Positions 34,493-43,780 are shown, counted from the first letter of the stretch. The stretch is 64,000 bases of DNA from Saprospiraceae bacterium (GCA_016718205.1 JADKEB010000010.1:124001-188000), one strand, 5' to 3'. Notes: generated by a model from the letters alone, not told the origin. Numbers and translations: made by a program.

Positions 34493-36094
34493 ATGAAATG
34501 TTTTCCGACTCTATGCTTTTTTATTCTTTGCTCTATAGCAAATGGGTTCCTGTACAGTCAGATTCAACAGGCGCCTCAAAGATCAGAAGGTGATGGGCCG
34601 TATGAGAGATTGATCATTCGGGGTGTAACAGTAATCAATAGTACTGGAGCACCTCCGGTAGGCCCGGTGGACATTGTTGTTGAAAAGAATATCATCAAAG
34701 AAATCAAAAGTGTAGGATATCCCGGAGCACCTGTCATGGATAAAGATCGCCCAAAAGCTGGTGCCGGCGATAAGGTGATGGATTGTCAGGGTATGTATAT
34801 ATTGCCGGGGTTTGTGGATATGCATGGACACATAGGAGGTCAATCTCAGGGTACACCCGCAGAATATGTCTTCAAACTGTGGCTTGGTCATGGTATTACG
34901 ACAATCAGGGATCCCGCCAGTGGTAACGGTGTGAAATGGACTATGGAACATAAAGCAAAAAGCCTTAAAAATGAAATTGCGGCACCAAGGATTTTATGTT
35001 ATCCTGCATTTGGGTCAGGGTGGGACAAACCGATATCAACGCCTGAAGAAGCAAGGTTATGGGTCAGAGAAAATGCAAAAAATGGTGCTGATGGCATCAA
35101 ATTTTTTGGTGCAGCTCCTGAAATCTTCAAGGCAGCACTAGATGAGAATAAAAAACTGGGACTAAAATCAGCATGTCATCATGCCCAACTGGAAGTAGGT
35201 AGAATGAATGTTATGGCTACAGCTGCTGCGGGACTCACTACCATGGAACATTGGTATGGCCTTCCGGAAGCTCTATTTGATGGTCAGACCCTACAAGACT
35301 ATCCCGCTGATTATAATTATAACAATGAGCAGCATAGATTTGAAGAAGCCGGTAGACTCTGGAAACAAGCAGCTAAGCCCGGCTCTGAAAGATGGAACTT
35401 TGTCATGAATGAATTATTGAAAATGGATTTTACTTTGGATCCAACTTTCAATATTTATGATGCCAACAGGGACCTGATGAGGGCGAGACAAGCCGACTGG
35501 CATAAAATCTACACATTGCCTTCACTTTGGAAATTTTATGCACCAAGCAGAATATCTCATGGTTCATATTGGTTTGATTGGGGTACTGAGCAGGAAATTG
35601 CCTGGAAGGAAAATTATAGACTATGGATGCAGTTTGTAAATGAATACAAAAATAAGGGTGGGAGAGTGACCGCGGGTTCAGATTCCGGATTTATCTATCA
35701 GCTCTATGGATTTGGATATATCAGAGAACTGGAATTGCTGCGCGAAGCTGGATTTTTGCCACTTGAGGTGATTAGGGCTGCCACGCTTAAAGGAGCCGAA
35801 GCTTTAGGTATGGCAGATAAAATAGGCAGTATCGAAATAGGTAAATATGCTGATTTTGTTTTGCTGGACGAAAATCCATTGGCCAATATAAAGGTACTGT
35901 ATGGGACAGGAACCATAAAACTAAACGAAAAAAACGAAGCGGAGCGAATAGGAGGTGTCAAATATACAATAAAAGATGGAATCATTTATGACGCAAAAAA
36001 AATGCTTGCTGATGTAAAAGCCATAGTGGACAAAGCTAAATCTGAAAATGATGGTGAACTCTTACAGCCTGGAGAGAAGAAGCTAAAACCATAA
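34493..36094 (+). CDS. Secreted metal-dependent amidohydrolase
   Basis: 533 residues with a Sec signal (MKCFPTLCFFILCSIANGFLYSQ), so probably periplasmic. Amidohydrolase TIM barrel: MDCQGMYILPGFVDMHGHIGG gives the HxH metal pair (near residues 109-111). GIKFFGAAPEIF may supply the Lys ligand. SACHHAQL and TTMEHWYG supply His ligands, and TAGSDSGF the catalytic Asp. The C-terminal GSIEIGKYADFVLLDENPL is typical of the superfamily. The closest character is imidazolonepropionase/prolidase-like enzymes. The substrate is unknown. A strong terminator follows. Confidence 0.85.
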   Translation: MKCFPTLCFFILCSIANGFLYSQIQQAPQRSEGDGPYERLIIRGVTVINSTGAPPVGPVDIVVEKNIIKEIKSVGYPGAPVMDKDRPKAGAGDKVMDCQGMYILPGFVDMHGHIGGQSQGTPAEYVFKLWLGHGITTIRDPASGNGVKWTMEHKAKSLKNEIAAPRILCYPAFGSGWDKPISTPEEARLWVRENAKNGADGIKFFGAAPEIFKAALDENKKLGLKSACHHAQLEVGRMNVMATAAAGLTTMEHWYGLPEALFDGQTLQDYPADYNYNNEQHRFEEAGRLWKQAAKPGSERWNFVMNELLKMDFTLDPTFNIYDANRDLMRARQADWHKIYTLPSLWKFYAPSRISHGSYWFDWGTEQEIAWKENYRLWMQFVNEYKNKGGRVTAGSDSGFIYQLYGFGYIRELELLREAGFLPLEVIRAATLKGAEALGMADKIGSIEIGKYADFVLLDENPLANIKVLYGTGTIKLNEKNEAERIGGVKYTIKDGIIYDAKKMLADVKAIVDKAKSENDGELLQPGEKKLKP

Positions 36095-36095
36095 T

Positions 36096-36132
36096 AAAAA
36101 ATGGCCTGTTTTGGTGCAACAGGCCATTTTTC
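36096..36132 (+). terminator. Rho-independent terminator
   Basis: AAAAATGGCCTGTT (36096-36109), loop TTTGGTGC, AACAGGCCATTTTT (to 36131). It lies immediately after the amidohydrolase stop and can work in either direction. Confidence 0.9.
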
Positions 36133-36631
36133 TAATCCCATGGATCATAACCAACATTTACTCAAACCAGATAATCAGCTTTCTCAAGGCCAACTACCAT
36201 CCTTTCTTTATAACTCAAGCTCAATTTATTATCTCCGTCTATCTAATTCTTATTCGTTAACAGAATTAGAAATAAATTCTCTTATTTGATGATACAAAGA
36301 TGATGGTTTAAACATTTTAAAAAAAATACAAAAAATGATATATATAATATAATATTATATATTATATATAAAACATTGATTAATAATATTTAATTTTAAA
36401 TTTTCAAGTTGAGAATAGTAATGAATTTTTTAAACTAAATGTTTGAAAACCAATTCGGCTTGAATTTGAACAACCATAGGCAAAGGAAGTAGTTATTCGA
36501 GAACCTGCCAGCCTCTATTGCATTTGGTAGGAAGGCCTAAAGGTATTAAATAATAACTTTGAAACTTACTTGTATGGATAGTAAATGAAATCAGGGAAAA
36601 AAATCAAAAGTAGAAAAACGAACTTGTATAA
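36133..36631. other. Gene-free stretch with an AT-only palindromic tract
   Basis: No gene recognised. Around 36338-36372 is a dense TATATAATATTATATATTA-like palindromic tract. The rest is AT-rich and featureless. Confidence 0.45.
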
Positions 36632-36665
36632 AACAAAAAAGCCTTCCGAAAACTCGAAAGGCTTA
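36632..36665 (-). terminator. Rho-independent terminator of the RRM gene
   Basis: On the minus strand AAGCCTTTCG (from 36664), loop AGTTTT, CGGAAGGCTT (to 36639), then TTTTGTTT. It lies 28 bp beyond the stop of the RNA-binding protein gene. Confidence 0.92.
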
Positions 36666-36692
36666 AAAGATTCAATTTTATAATTCAGTATC

Positions 36693-36989
36693 TTAGTATC
36701 TTCTCTCTCTAGGTCTAAAATTGTTATCTCTACGCGGTGCGTTCGCAGGTTTTGGCTCTGCTTTTTTACATACGATGGTCTGTCCATCAAATTCAGTCTC
36801 ATTTAATCCTGCGATCGCGGCAATACCGGCATCCTCACTTCCCATTTCTACAAATGCGAATCCTTTGGATCTTCCTGTATCCCTGTCCATAATAACTTTG
36901 GCCGAAACAACTTCGCCATACTGTGCAAATAAATTTTCTAAAGCTTCAGAACTTGTTCTGTAGTTCAATTTAGCAACAAAAATGTTCAT
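36693..36989 (-). CDS. RRM-type RNA-binding protein
   Basis: 98 residues: one RNA-recognition motif with RNP2 IFVAKL (3-8) and RNP1 KGFAFVEM (42-49), then a basic tail (PRRDNNFRPRERRY). Small single-RRM proteins like this are abundant in Bacteroidota, where Hfq and CsrA are often missing, and are thought to bind AU-rich RNA. A -7-like TATCTTTG lies on the minus strand at 37071-37064, leaving a leader of about 70 nt that is extremely A-rich. A strong terminator follows, so it is a single-gene transcript. Confidence 0.94.
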   Translation of the reverse strand: MNIFVAKLNYRTSSEALENLFAQYGEVVSAKVIMDRDTGRSKGFAFVEMGSEDAGIAAIAGLNETEFDGQTIVCKKAEPKPANAPRRDNNFRPRERRY

Positions 36990-37131
36990 TAAAAAAATAA
37001 TTAAAAATAAATAAAAAAAAACAAAATCAACCTTTCAACAAGGTCTAAAATTTGATATCACTACAAAGATATGGTATTTTATAATACAAAAATAAAAATG
37101 GATCAAAAAGTTATTAAAAAATTGTTAATTT

Positions 37132-37162
37132 TTGACAAAAGCACTGAATTAGCGTAATTTTG
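37132..37162 (+). promoter_or_regulatory. Promoter of ctlX
   Basis: TTGACA (37132-37137) and TAATTTTG (37155-37162), spaced 17 bp, 22 bp before the ATG. It fits the Bacteroidota -33/-7 pattern. Confidence 0.7.
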
Positions 37163-37184
37163 CGCCAAAATCAATCCTTTTTGT

Positions 37185-38159
37185 ATGCAACAACTCTCAA
37201 AAAATATCTTAATGATCAGACCTGCAAATTTTGGATACAACTCTGAAACGGCTCCGAACAATTCTTTTCAGTCTGAGGATACCATAAATGATCCGGATCA
37301 ACTCAAAGAGACGGCCAGGATTGAATTTGACAATATGGTGTCCATTTTGAGATCAAAAGGTATCAATGTACTCGTGGTTGAAGATAGTTCAAACCCTGTA
37401 AAGCCGGATGCTGTCTTCCCAAATAACTGGATAAGTTTTCACGAAAACGGAGTACTCATCACCTATCCTATGTATGCGGCAAACCGCCGGATAGAAAGAA
37501 GAGAAGATATTATAGATGCAGTAGGAAGAGAGTTTAAGATCAGTAACAGATATTCCTTTGAGTTCTATGAAGATGATCAGGAGCCATTATTTCTGGAAGG
37601 AACAGGCAGTATGATTTTTGACAGACCCAATCATATTGTATATGCTTGCTTGAGTGAAAGAACAGATGCAACACTTTTGGATAAGTTTAATGTCCTCATG
37701 GGTACAACAAGTATTGTTTTCAGATCATTGGATAGAAGAGGAAATGATATTTATCACACCAATGTCATGATGGCACTTGGAGAAGATTTTGTCGTGATAT
37801 GTATGGAAAGTATACCTGATGAAGATGCTAGGAAAAAACTTTATACATCATTTGCCGAAACAGGGAAGGAAGTCATTGAGATTTCCCTAAGACAAACAGA
37901 ATCATTTGCTGGCAATATGCTGGAAGTAAAAGGTAAAGAAAATAAAAGATATCTATGTATGTCAGAGACAGCATACAGTGCATTGACATTGGCCCAAAAG
38001 GAAAAACTGAGTGCCAAAACAGAATTACTTCTCATTCCAATTCACAATATTGAAAAATTTGGTGGTGGTAGTGTCAGATGTATGATGGCAGAGATATTTT
38101 TACCACTCAAAAAAGTAAAAAAGCATGCAAATAGGGGCGTAGCCCTAATATCTTCGTAG
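37185..38159 (+). CDS. ctlX: Citrulline utilization hydrolase CtlX (amidinotransferase/DDAH fold)
   Basis: 324-residue guanidino-group-modifying enzyme. In Francisella, CtlX is required to use citrulline. Features: LMIRPANFGYNSETAPNN, PDAVFPNNWISF, the PMYAANRRIERR segment, FLEGTGSMIFDRP, an IYHTNVMM His, and near the C-terminus FGGGSVRCMMAEIFLP with the Cys nucleophile (about 297). The fold binds arginine-like substrates. The last nine residues (NRGVALISS) and the stop are encoded by a family D repeat that begins inside the gene, so the natural C-terminus was probably replaced after the LPLKK region. Confidence 0.9.
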   Translation: MQQLSKNILMIRPANFGYNSETAPNNSFQSEDTINDPDQLKETARIEFDNMVSILRSKGINVLVVEDSSNPVKPDAVFPNNWISFHENGVLITYPMYAANRRIERREDIIDAVGREFKISNRYSFEFYEDDQEPLFLEGTGSMIFDRPNHIVYACLSERTDATLLDKFNVLMGTTSIVFRSLDRRGNDIYHTNVMMALGEDFVVICMESIPDEDARKKLYTSFAETGKEVIEISLRQTESFAGNMLEVKGKENKRYLCMSETAYSALTLAQKEKLSAKTELLLIPIHNIEKFGGGSVRCMMAEIFLPLKKVKKHANRGVALISS

Positions 38160-38387
38160 GAAAACAATTCAACACATTAGTATAAGGTCGTAGCCCTGAC
38201 ATCTTTTCTAATCGTACCATTGTTTTATTTGATGTCAGGGCTAACGCCCCTCTTTATTTTTCATAAAAAAAATGTATTACAAGATTTCAGTTGGGCTAAT
38301 TGCGAATATTTAACATATAGCTAAGCCTATTATCTTCGCTAGGAAAATAATTTCCAACACACCAATATTGGGGCGTAGCCCTGAGAT
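38133..38387. repeat. Repeat family D: inverted GGGGCG-TAGCCCT units
   Basis: Four related units: AGGGGCGTAGCCCTAATATC (38133-38152), AAGGTCGTAGCCCTGACATC (38184-38203), the inverted GATGTCAGGGCTAACGCCCC (38231-38250) and GGGGCGTAGCCCTGAGAT (about 38370-38387). The first and third could pair into a long hairpin. TCTTCG(C)TAGGAAAA is also repeated at 38151 and 38333. The first unit overlaps the 3' end of ctlX. No coding content. Confidence 0.75.
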
Positions 38388-38469
38388 TTTTCCTTAAATC
38401 GTCACAAACTCACATTGCAGAATCTGAGATTTATGAGGGTGTTGGTTTTGTTTTTCTCCCGGTTGCCCT

Positions 38470-38514
38470 TCGCGCCCCCGGGGCCGCCCTTTTGGCCGCC
38501 CCCCCCCCCCCCCC
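38470..38514. other. GC-rich low-complexity tract ending in 16 C
   Basis: The sequence becomes almost pure G/C (CGCGCCCCCGGGGCCGCCC, TTTTGGCCG) and ends in 16 consecutive C (38499-38514), in an otherwise AT-rich genome. It may be a sequencing or assembly artefact, or a slippage-prone tract at the 3' end of the DUF4412 gene. Confidence 0.7.
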
Positions 38515-38527
38515 TGTTACTTTTGCC

Positions 38528-39439
38528 TCAAAAATTATAATCACTCTTTTTGATGTCAAATGATTTTTCATTGACCTTAACCGTACTCCATGTGGTCACT
38601 TTGTCCTCATCTTTTCTTCTATTTTCGTATTGCAGCATAATGCCATTTTCAATTTTTGAACTATTTTCGGCATAAGATGCAGGGGCAAATTTACTCATGT
38701 AGGCGGTATAATTACTTTGCCAATTGACCGGAAAATCGGATGATACAAACATCACAAAATCTTCCTCTTTAGTTGAACCTTTATATTCGTTTGACTGGAA
38801 TCCTGCGATTTTCTTCTTTTTACCTGTTTTTTCGATTTTCATATCCTGATCCTTTCCGACAGTATCTTGTTTGACAGATCCAGCCAATGATGATGCCATC
38901 TTCATTACCGAAGGAACTACCTGACCTGTTTTTTCTCCTTTTTTGTCTGTTGTATATATGATCATTGCATCACGTGATATATCCATGACTATCAACTGCT
39001 TTGTATCTTTTTGTTCTAAATCTTCAATACCCATAATAGCATCACTTTTAGAATAGTACATTCTGATTTTATTGGATTTATTGCTGTAATCCACAATTTC
39101 TACTTCCTGCGTTACATCAAATGTGTATTTTTCGGGCAAATCCACAGCTTTATTCATACCGGCAAGAAATGCAGCATAAGACTCACCTGCTTTTTCCCAA
39201 TCTACCGGCTTACCACGATTGATAGAATCCTGGTACTTTTCTCTCATTAAAGAGTCGATCGCCTGGTCGATGGGTTTAAAGGCTCTTCTCGCAAGTTCTT
39301 CAGAGACGGCTTCTATGATCTTATTTTCTATTTTTCTTTCTAATTTCCTCTTAGCTTCATTCATTATGCCACCAAGAATCTGACCTTGTAATTGAAAATT
39401 CAGAAAAATAAATAAGCTTAAAATCATTAACCTTTTCAT
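38528..39439 (-). CDS. Secreted DUF4412-type protein
   Basis: 303 residues with a signal peptide (MKRLMILSLFIFLNFQLQGQ). A helical N-terminal segment rich in charges (EAKRKLERKIENKIIEAVSEELARR) precedes a beta-rich DUF4412-like domain (KIRMYYSKSDAIMGI, IVMDISRDAMIIYTTDKKGEK, KKIAGFQSNEYKGSTKEEDFVMFVSSDF). This family in Bacteroidota is periplasmic or outer-membrane associated and uncharacterised. The stop lies about 14 bp from the poly-C tract. Confidence 0.75.
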   Translation of the reverse strand: MKRLMILSLFIFLNFQLQGQILGGIMNEAKRKLERKIENKIIEAVSEELARRAFKPIDQAIDSLMREKYQDSINRGKPVDWEKAGESYAAFLAGMNKAVDLPEKYTFDVTQEVEIVDYSNKSNKIRMYYSKSDAIMGIEDLEQKDTKQLIVMDISRDAMIIYTTDKKGEKTGQVVPSVMKMASSLAGSVKQDTVGKDQDMKIEKTGKKKKIAGFQSNEYKGSTKEEDFVMFVSSDFPVNWQSNYTAYMSKFAPASYAENSSKIENGIMLQYENRRKDEDKVTTWSTVKVNEKSFDIKKSDYNF

Positions 39440-39688
39440 AATATGTGGTGTTAAATTGTTAAAATAGTTGATTAATATTTACCTTTGACGCCTTTCTAAA
39501 TGGTTGGATATAATATCAAAAGTGGTGAAAATTCGAAAATATTTGTTTTTGTTTATCGGCAAAGTTGGAAGTAAAAACCAAAATACAATTATTTAAATTT
39601 ACCTATAAATATAAATAGCATTTTGAATTCAATTGTTTAGAAAAGAGTTTATTTATTTGGACTTCAAATTGATAAAAAAATAGTGAAG

Positions 39689-40483
39689 ATGATAGAATTA
39701 CATATAGATGAGAAGGTACTGAAACAAAAGATTGAGGCACTGATGGAATACAGGCTTTTTCCATTATTATTTGATGAAAGTACATTGCCAAAAGAAGAAA
39801 AAAGAAAATTTTATGATGGACTAATTGATCTGCAATATGCAATATATCTGCTTGATGCTCACCTTGAAGCAAACTGGGAAGTGAATGATCAGGTTTTGCA
39901 AAGTCATTGGTCCAATATCAAAGATAAATTGAATCAACTCGGTATAAAACAGGAAAATGCAGGAGCATATTTGTCACATATCAAAAAATATGAAAAGCAT
40001 GAATTGGAATTACGGCAAGGAAGGTCACCACTGCGTTTTGATCTTGAATATTTTTACTTCTACAAATCATGTGATGTTAAGCTACTCAGAAGGTTGATAT
40101 ATGAAAAGATGCATTTGGAGAAAACTTGCGGTGCTTTGGCTGATTGGAGATATTATGATTTGATAACAGAAGTGAACGATGATGTGGAGGATCTGATGGA
40201 AGATCTGCAATTCATCAACGGCAATAGATTTTTGATTTCTTTATTAAAATCAGGAAAGGAAAAAACGTATGAAGAGTATGCAGCATTTATGAACCAAATC
40301 ATAGTTAAGGCAGAAACAAAATTGGACCATTCTCATTTCAAACTGAAAAATGTGATATTTGAGGGCACAAATCAACAGGTAATGGAGACACTCAAGCTTA
40401 TGATCCAAACGCTCGAAAATGTGGATGAAAAATTGTTGGATCAATCAAAACTTTTTTCACACTTACAAGAACAAAAAGTATGA
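39689..40483 (+). CDS. Hypothetical helical protein, first gene of the TPR-AAA+ operon
   Basis: 264 residues from the ATG at 39689 (a GTG six bases earlier is possible). Not recognised. Almost entirely helical, acidic and Leu/Lys-rich, without signal peptide or membrane segment. Seen motifs are only composition-like (EEKRKFYDGLIDLQYAIYLLDAHLE, DYDLI-type helices, DVEDLMEDLQFINGNRFL). Its last codons overlap the start of the TPR-AAA+ ATPase gene (4-bp ATGA overlap), so it is very likely the substrate adaptor or partner of that ATPase. That partnership is inference. Confidence 0.75.
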   Translation: MIELHIDEKVLKQKIEALMEYRLFPLLFDESTLPKEEKRKFYDGLIDLQYAIYLLDAHLEANWEVNDQVLQSHWSNIKDKLNQLGIKQENAGAYLSHIKKYEKHELELRQGRSPLRFDLEYFYFYKSCDVKLLRRLIYEKMHLEKTCGALADWRYYDLITEVNDDVEDLMEDLQFINGNRFLISLLKSGKEKTYEEYAAFMNQIIVKAETKLDHSHFKLKNVIFEGTNQQVMETLKLMIQTLENVDEKLLDQSKLFSHLQEQKV

Positions 40484-41823
40484 ATTACAATCAGGAAATA
40501 GAATCACTTAAGGAAGCAATAGAAAAATCTCCGGATAATCTGCCTCTGCGCACGATGCTTGCTAATAAATACCTGCATTTTGGAAGACTTGAAGAATCTG
40601 AAACTGAATTTCAGATAGTATTAAATTATGATAGCAATCATGTCAAGGCAAAGGAAGGTCTTGGAGAAATTTACTTCAGACGGGGAAAATATTCTGCTGT
40701 CATAGTCATATGTGAAGAGTTGATAGCCCGCAATATGGCAAGTGAGAGGATCATGACCCTTGGAGCAAAGGCACTTGTAAGGGAAAACTCTATCGATCAG
40801 GCTCAGGATATCTATGAGAAAATCTTAAATGCAAATCCTGATTTTGAAGATAAAGAACTGGATGAAAATCTTAGAATGCCCGCGTTTCCATTAGATAATG
40901 ATGATTACGATCTTGATGAAATGTTTGGTGATGGGTATGACGGAATTCCTGAGGACAAAGATTTTTTTCTCGAAAAACCTGACATATCTTTTAAGGACGT
41001 AGGTGGTATGGATAGACTGAAACAAGAGATAGACTTAAAAATCATCAAACCATTGGAGCATGCTGATCTGTATGCAGCATATGGCAAAAAAGTAGGAGGT
41101 GGACTTCTCATGTATGGACCTCCGGGTTGCGGAAAAACTTACATTGCAAAAGCGACAGCTGGAGAGATCAATGCCAATTTTATATCAGTGGGGATCAGTC
41201 AGATTTTGGATATGTGGCATGGACGGAGTGAAAAAAATATGAACTACATCTTTGAAGTAGCAAGAAGAAATACTCCTTGTGTGTTGTTTTTTGATGAGGT
41301 AGATGCGCTTGGAGCAAGCAGATCAGATATGAAAGGGTCTTCAGGGAGACATGTCATCAATCAGTTTTTGTCAGAACTGGATGGAGCTGATGCCAACAAT
41401 GATGGTATACTGGTGATTGGAGCTACCAATGCTCCCTGGCATCTCGATGCGGCGTTCAGAAGGCCGGGAAGATTTGACAGGATCATATTTGTTCCGCCAC
41501 CTGATGATCTGAGTAAACAAAAAATTCTTGAAATTATCCTTCAGAATAAACCCAAAGAGAGTATTGATTTTAAAAAAGTAATTGAATATACCAAAGGCTT
41601 TTCAGGTGCTGATCTCAATGCTGTGGTAGATATTGCCATTGAGCAAATTCTGATTGGAGCCATGAAATCCGGTTTTCCAACACCAATCACGACGCAAGAT
41701 TTGATTACAGCAGCAAAAAAACATCATGCAAGCACAAGGGATTGGTTCAATACGGCAAAAAACTATGCATTATTTGCCAATGAGTCAGGTTTGTATGATG
41801 AAGTATTGAAATATATAAAATAA
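40480..41823 (+). CDS. TPR-AAA+ ATPase (CDC48/Vps4-like)
   Basis: 447 residues. TPR helices occupy about 1-125 (ESLKEAIEKSPDNLPLRTMLAN, HVKAKEGLGEIYFRRGKYSAV), followed by an acidic linker (130-165) and one AAA+ module: Walker A GPPGCGKT (213-220), Walker B VLFFDE (268-273), sensor 1 Asn317 in GATNAPW, and arginine-finger region RRPGRFDR (327-334). The pore loop MWHGRSE resembles the W-V-G loop of Vps4/katanin, so it should thread or remodel a protein partner. It is translationally coupled to both neighbours. Cytoplasmic; the target is unknown. Confidence 0.9.
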   Translation: MNYNQEIESLKEAIEKSPDNLPLRTMLANKYLHFGRLEESETEFQIVLNYDSNHVKAKEGLGEIYFRRGKYSAVIVICEELIARNMASERIMTLGAKALVRENSIDQAQDIYEKILNANPDFEDKELDENLRMPAFPLDNDDYDLDEMFGDGYDGIPEDKDFFLEKPDISFKDVGGMDRLKQEIDLKIIKPLEHADLYAAYGKKVGGGLLMYGPPGCGKTYIAKATAGEINANFISVGISQILDMWHGRSEKNMNYIFEVARRNTPCVLFFDEVDALGASRSDMKGSSGRHVINQFLSELDGADANNDGILVIGATNAPWHLDAAFRRPGRFDRIIFVPPPDDLSKQKILEIILQNKPKESIDFKKVIEYTKGFSGADLNAVVDIAIEQILIGAMKSGFPTPITTQDLITAAKKHHASTRDWFNTAKNYALFANESGLYDEVLKYIK

Positions 41824-43089
41824 ATGGATAATCTGGAATATCTAAAGCAAGCATCCAATGCCGAATTGCTCATAGCGCAAGGAAAATATGATCATGCTGA
41901 ATCAATCCTGACTAGGTTGATGACAGTAGAAATGAACGATTTTGATATATTGAGAATGATGACCGTAGTCAAAATCTCTCTTAAAAAATATAAAGAGGCT
42001 GAAGACCTTTGCAAAATCATGATATCTACCTTTCCGGACGAATCGTTTCCATTCTATTTATTGGCAAATGTATATTCCGTAGACAGAAAATTCAATCAAA
42101 GTCTGGAGTTGCTTGATACCGCTATTCGAATCGATCCGGACGGTACACATTACCACTCATTGAAAGCCCACATCTATATCCAGCAAAATGAATTTGCCAA
42201 AGCGCTGGAATGTGCCAACAATGCTTTATCGATGGATGCTGAAGACAGTGATGCTTTGAATGCAAGAGCAACAGCACTCGTAGGACTCAATAGGAAAGAT
42301 GAAGCATTTGAAACTATAGACAAAGCCCTTGAAACTGACCCTAATAATGCAGGTACTCATGCCAATTTGGGGTGGAGCCTACTTCACAAAGGTGATATCG
42401 AAAAAGCACTCAATCACTTCAAAATATCCCTGAGCATCAATCCTAATGATCTGTACGCACAATCCGGAATGCAGGAGGCGATGAAGGCAAAATTTCCAGT
42501 GTACAGATATTTTCTTATGGCCATGTTGAGGATCAGCAATCTTACTGAAAATTACAAGTGGGGTTTTATGATAGGCGGATATCTTTTGTATAAATTCCTG
42601 ATAAATATCGCTGAGAAAAACCCACAGCTACAAGCTTATGTAATTCCTGTTATTGTCCTTTTAGTTTTATTTTTTATATCCTCATGGATTTTTTCTCCAC
42701 TGATGAACCTGTACTTGCTTACTAATCCATTTGGGAAATATACTCTAACGGATCATAAAAAACTCTCCGCCAGAATGGTAGGTGTCTCGTTAGGGTTTTG
42801 TTTGCTGTTTTTATTGGTGTATTTTATAGCGCGGCTCAATGATAGTGTTCTTTATGCTGCATTGATTTCTTTTGTGTTGATGATTCCACTTGGGTCAATG
42901 TTCAATCCATATCTGGAAGCAAACAGGAAAAAACTTACCACCTTTTCTATAGTGCTGGTTTCAGTAGCCGTAATAGACGTCATCTTGAGTCTTAGTAATG
43001 GGGTTTTTGGTAGCAGTATTTCTTTTTTGACTGCATTACTTTTTATAGGATATCAGTTTTATGCTAATTATGTAATGATCAAAGAGTAG
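41824..43089 (+). CDS. TPR protein with C-terminal membrane domain
   Basis: 421 residues, starting on the base after the ATPase's stop codon. The N-terminal half (1-225) is a run of TPRs (FPFYLLANVYSVDRKFNQSL, AHIYIQQNEFAKALECANNAL, NAGTHANLGWSLLHKGDIEK). The C-terminal half has about five transmembrane helices (YKWGFMIGGYLLYKFLI, VIPVIVLLVLFFISSWIF, GVSLGFCLLFLLVYFIA, ALISFVLMIPLGSM, VSVAVIDVILSL). It would present TPRs in the cytoplasm from the inner membrane and could anchor the TPR-AAA+ ATPase there. No family recognised. Confidence 0.85.
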   Translation: MDNLEYLKQASNAELLIAQGKYDHAESILTRLMTVEMNDFDILRMMTVVKISLKKYKEAEDLCKIMISTFPDESFPFYLLANVYSVDRKFNQSLELLDTAIRIDPDGTHYHSLKAHIYIQQNEFAKALECANNALSMDAEDSDALNARATALVGLNRKDEAFETIDKALETDPNNAGTHANLGWSLLHKGDIEKALNHFKISLSINPNDLYAQSGMQEAMKAKFPVYRYFLMAMLRISNLTENYKWGFMIGGYLLYKFLINIAEKNPQLQAYVIPVIVLLVLFFISSWIFSPLMNLYLLTNPFGKYTLTDHKKLSARMVGVSLGFCLLFLLVYFIARLNDSVLYAALISFVLMIPLGSMFNPYLEANRKKLTTFSIVLVSVAVIDVILSLSNGVFGSSISFLTALLFIGYQFYANYVMIKE

Positions 43090-43090
43090 A

Positions 43091-43780
43091 TCACCTGATC
43101 AATTGACTGACAATGCGAATTCCTTTTTGGTGTAGCCGATGTAATAGCTTTAAAAAAATAAGTGCTGTTATGAACGCATCCCCATCCGCGGTATGTCTTG
43201 CTTTTGGAACAACATGATATCTTTGACAGAGCTTGTCCAATGTGTATTCTTTTCTATCCAAGCTGTCGGGATCAGTAGGTTTGTCTAACCTTCTGGCCAG
43301 AAATGAAGTATCCAAGGTAGGATTTTTTAAGGGTCCGCCACCACAGATTAATGAAAGGTTATTTATCATCGCGCGGTCAAAAGCAACGTGATGTCCCACC
43401 AAAAGATCCGAGCCAATAAATTGCATAAACTTTTGAATAGCTTCTACTGGAGTAATGCCATAGTCTTTGGTATTGACCAATCCATGTATGACAGCAGCAT
43501 TTGAGTTTTGAATACCATCATGCATTATGATAATAGATAAGCTGTCAGATATATTGATACTCTGATGACATACCCTTACTGCACCTATCGATAATATATG
43601 GTCTTTTGCAGGATCCAGTCCGGTAGTTTCTGTATCAAATATTACAAAAGATTGATCGTTGATGAGTGTCGAAGGATCATGCTTTTCAAAAGCATTTAAG
43701 TAACTTTCATAAAAATCTGCATTATAATGATTTGCCGGGCTGGCCAGTCCAAGTCTTTGTTTTATTTTTTCCCAGATCAT
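43091..43780 (-). CDS. DnaQ-like 3'-5' exonuclease (DEDDh)
   Basis: 229 residues with the DEDDh exonuclease motifs: FVIFDTETTGLDP (Asp49, Glu51), then GLVNTKDYGITPVEA, LLVGHHVAFDRAMIN, and RHTADGDAFITALI near 193-206. Related to the polymerase III epsilon subunit but too short and differently placed to be the replicative proofreader. The start ATG overlaps the stop of the cNMP-CBS-DUF294 gene (ATGA), so the two are coupled. DUF294-exonuclease pairs near acetate-type symporters are a recurring bacterial neighbourhood. Confidence 0.9.
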   Translation of the reverse strand: MIWEKIKQRLGLASPANHYNADFYESYLNAFEKHDPSTLINDQSFVIFDTETTGLDPAKDHILSIGAVRVCHQSINISDSLSIIIMHDGIQNSNAAVIHGLVNTKDYGITPVEAIQKFMQFIGSDLLVGHHVAFDRAMINNLSLICGGGPLKNPTLDTSFLARRLDKPTDPDSLDRKEYTLDKLCQRYHVVPKARHTADGDAFITALIFLKLLHRLHQKGIRIVSQLIR

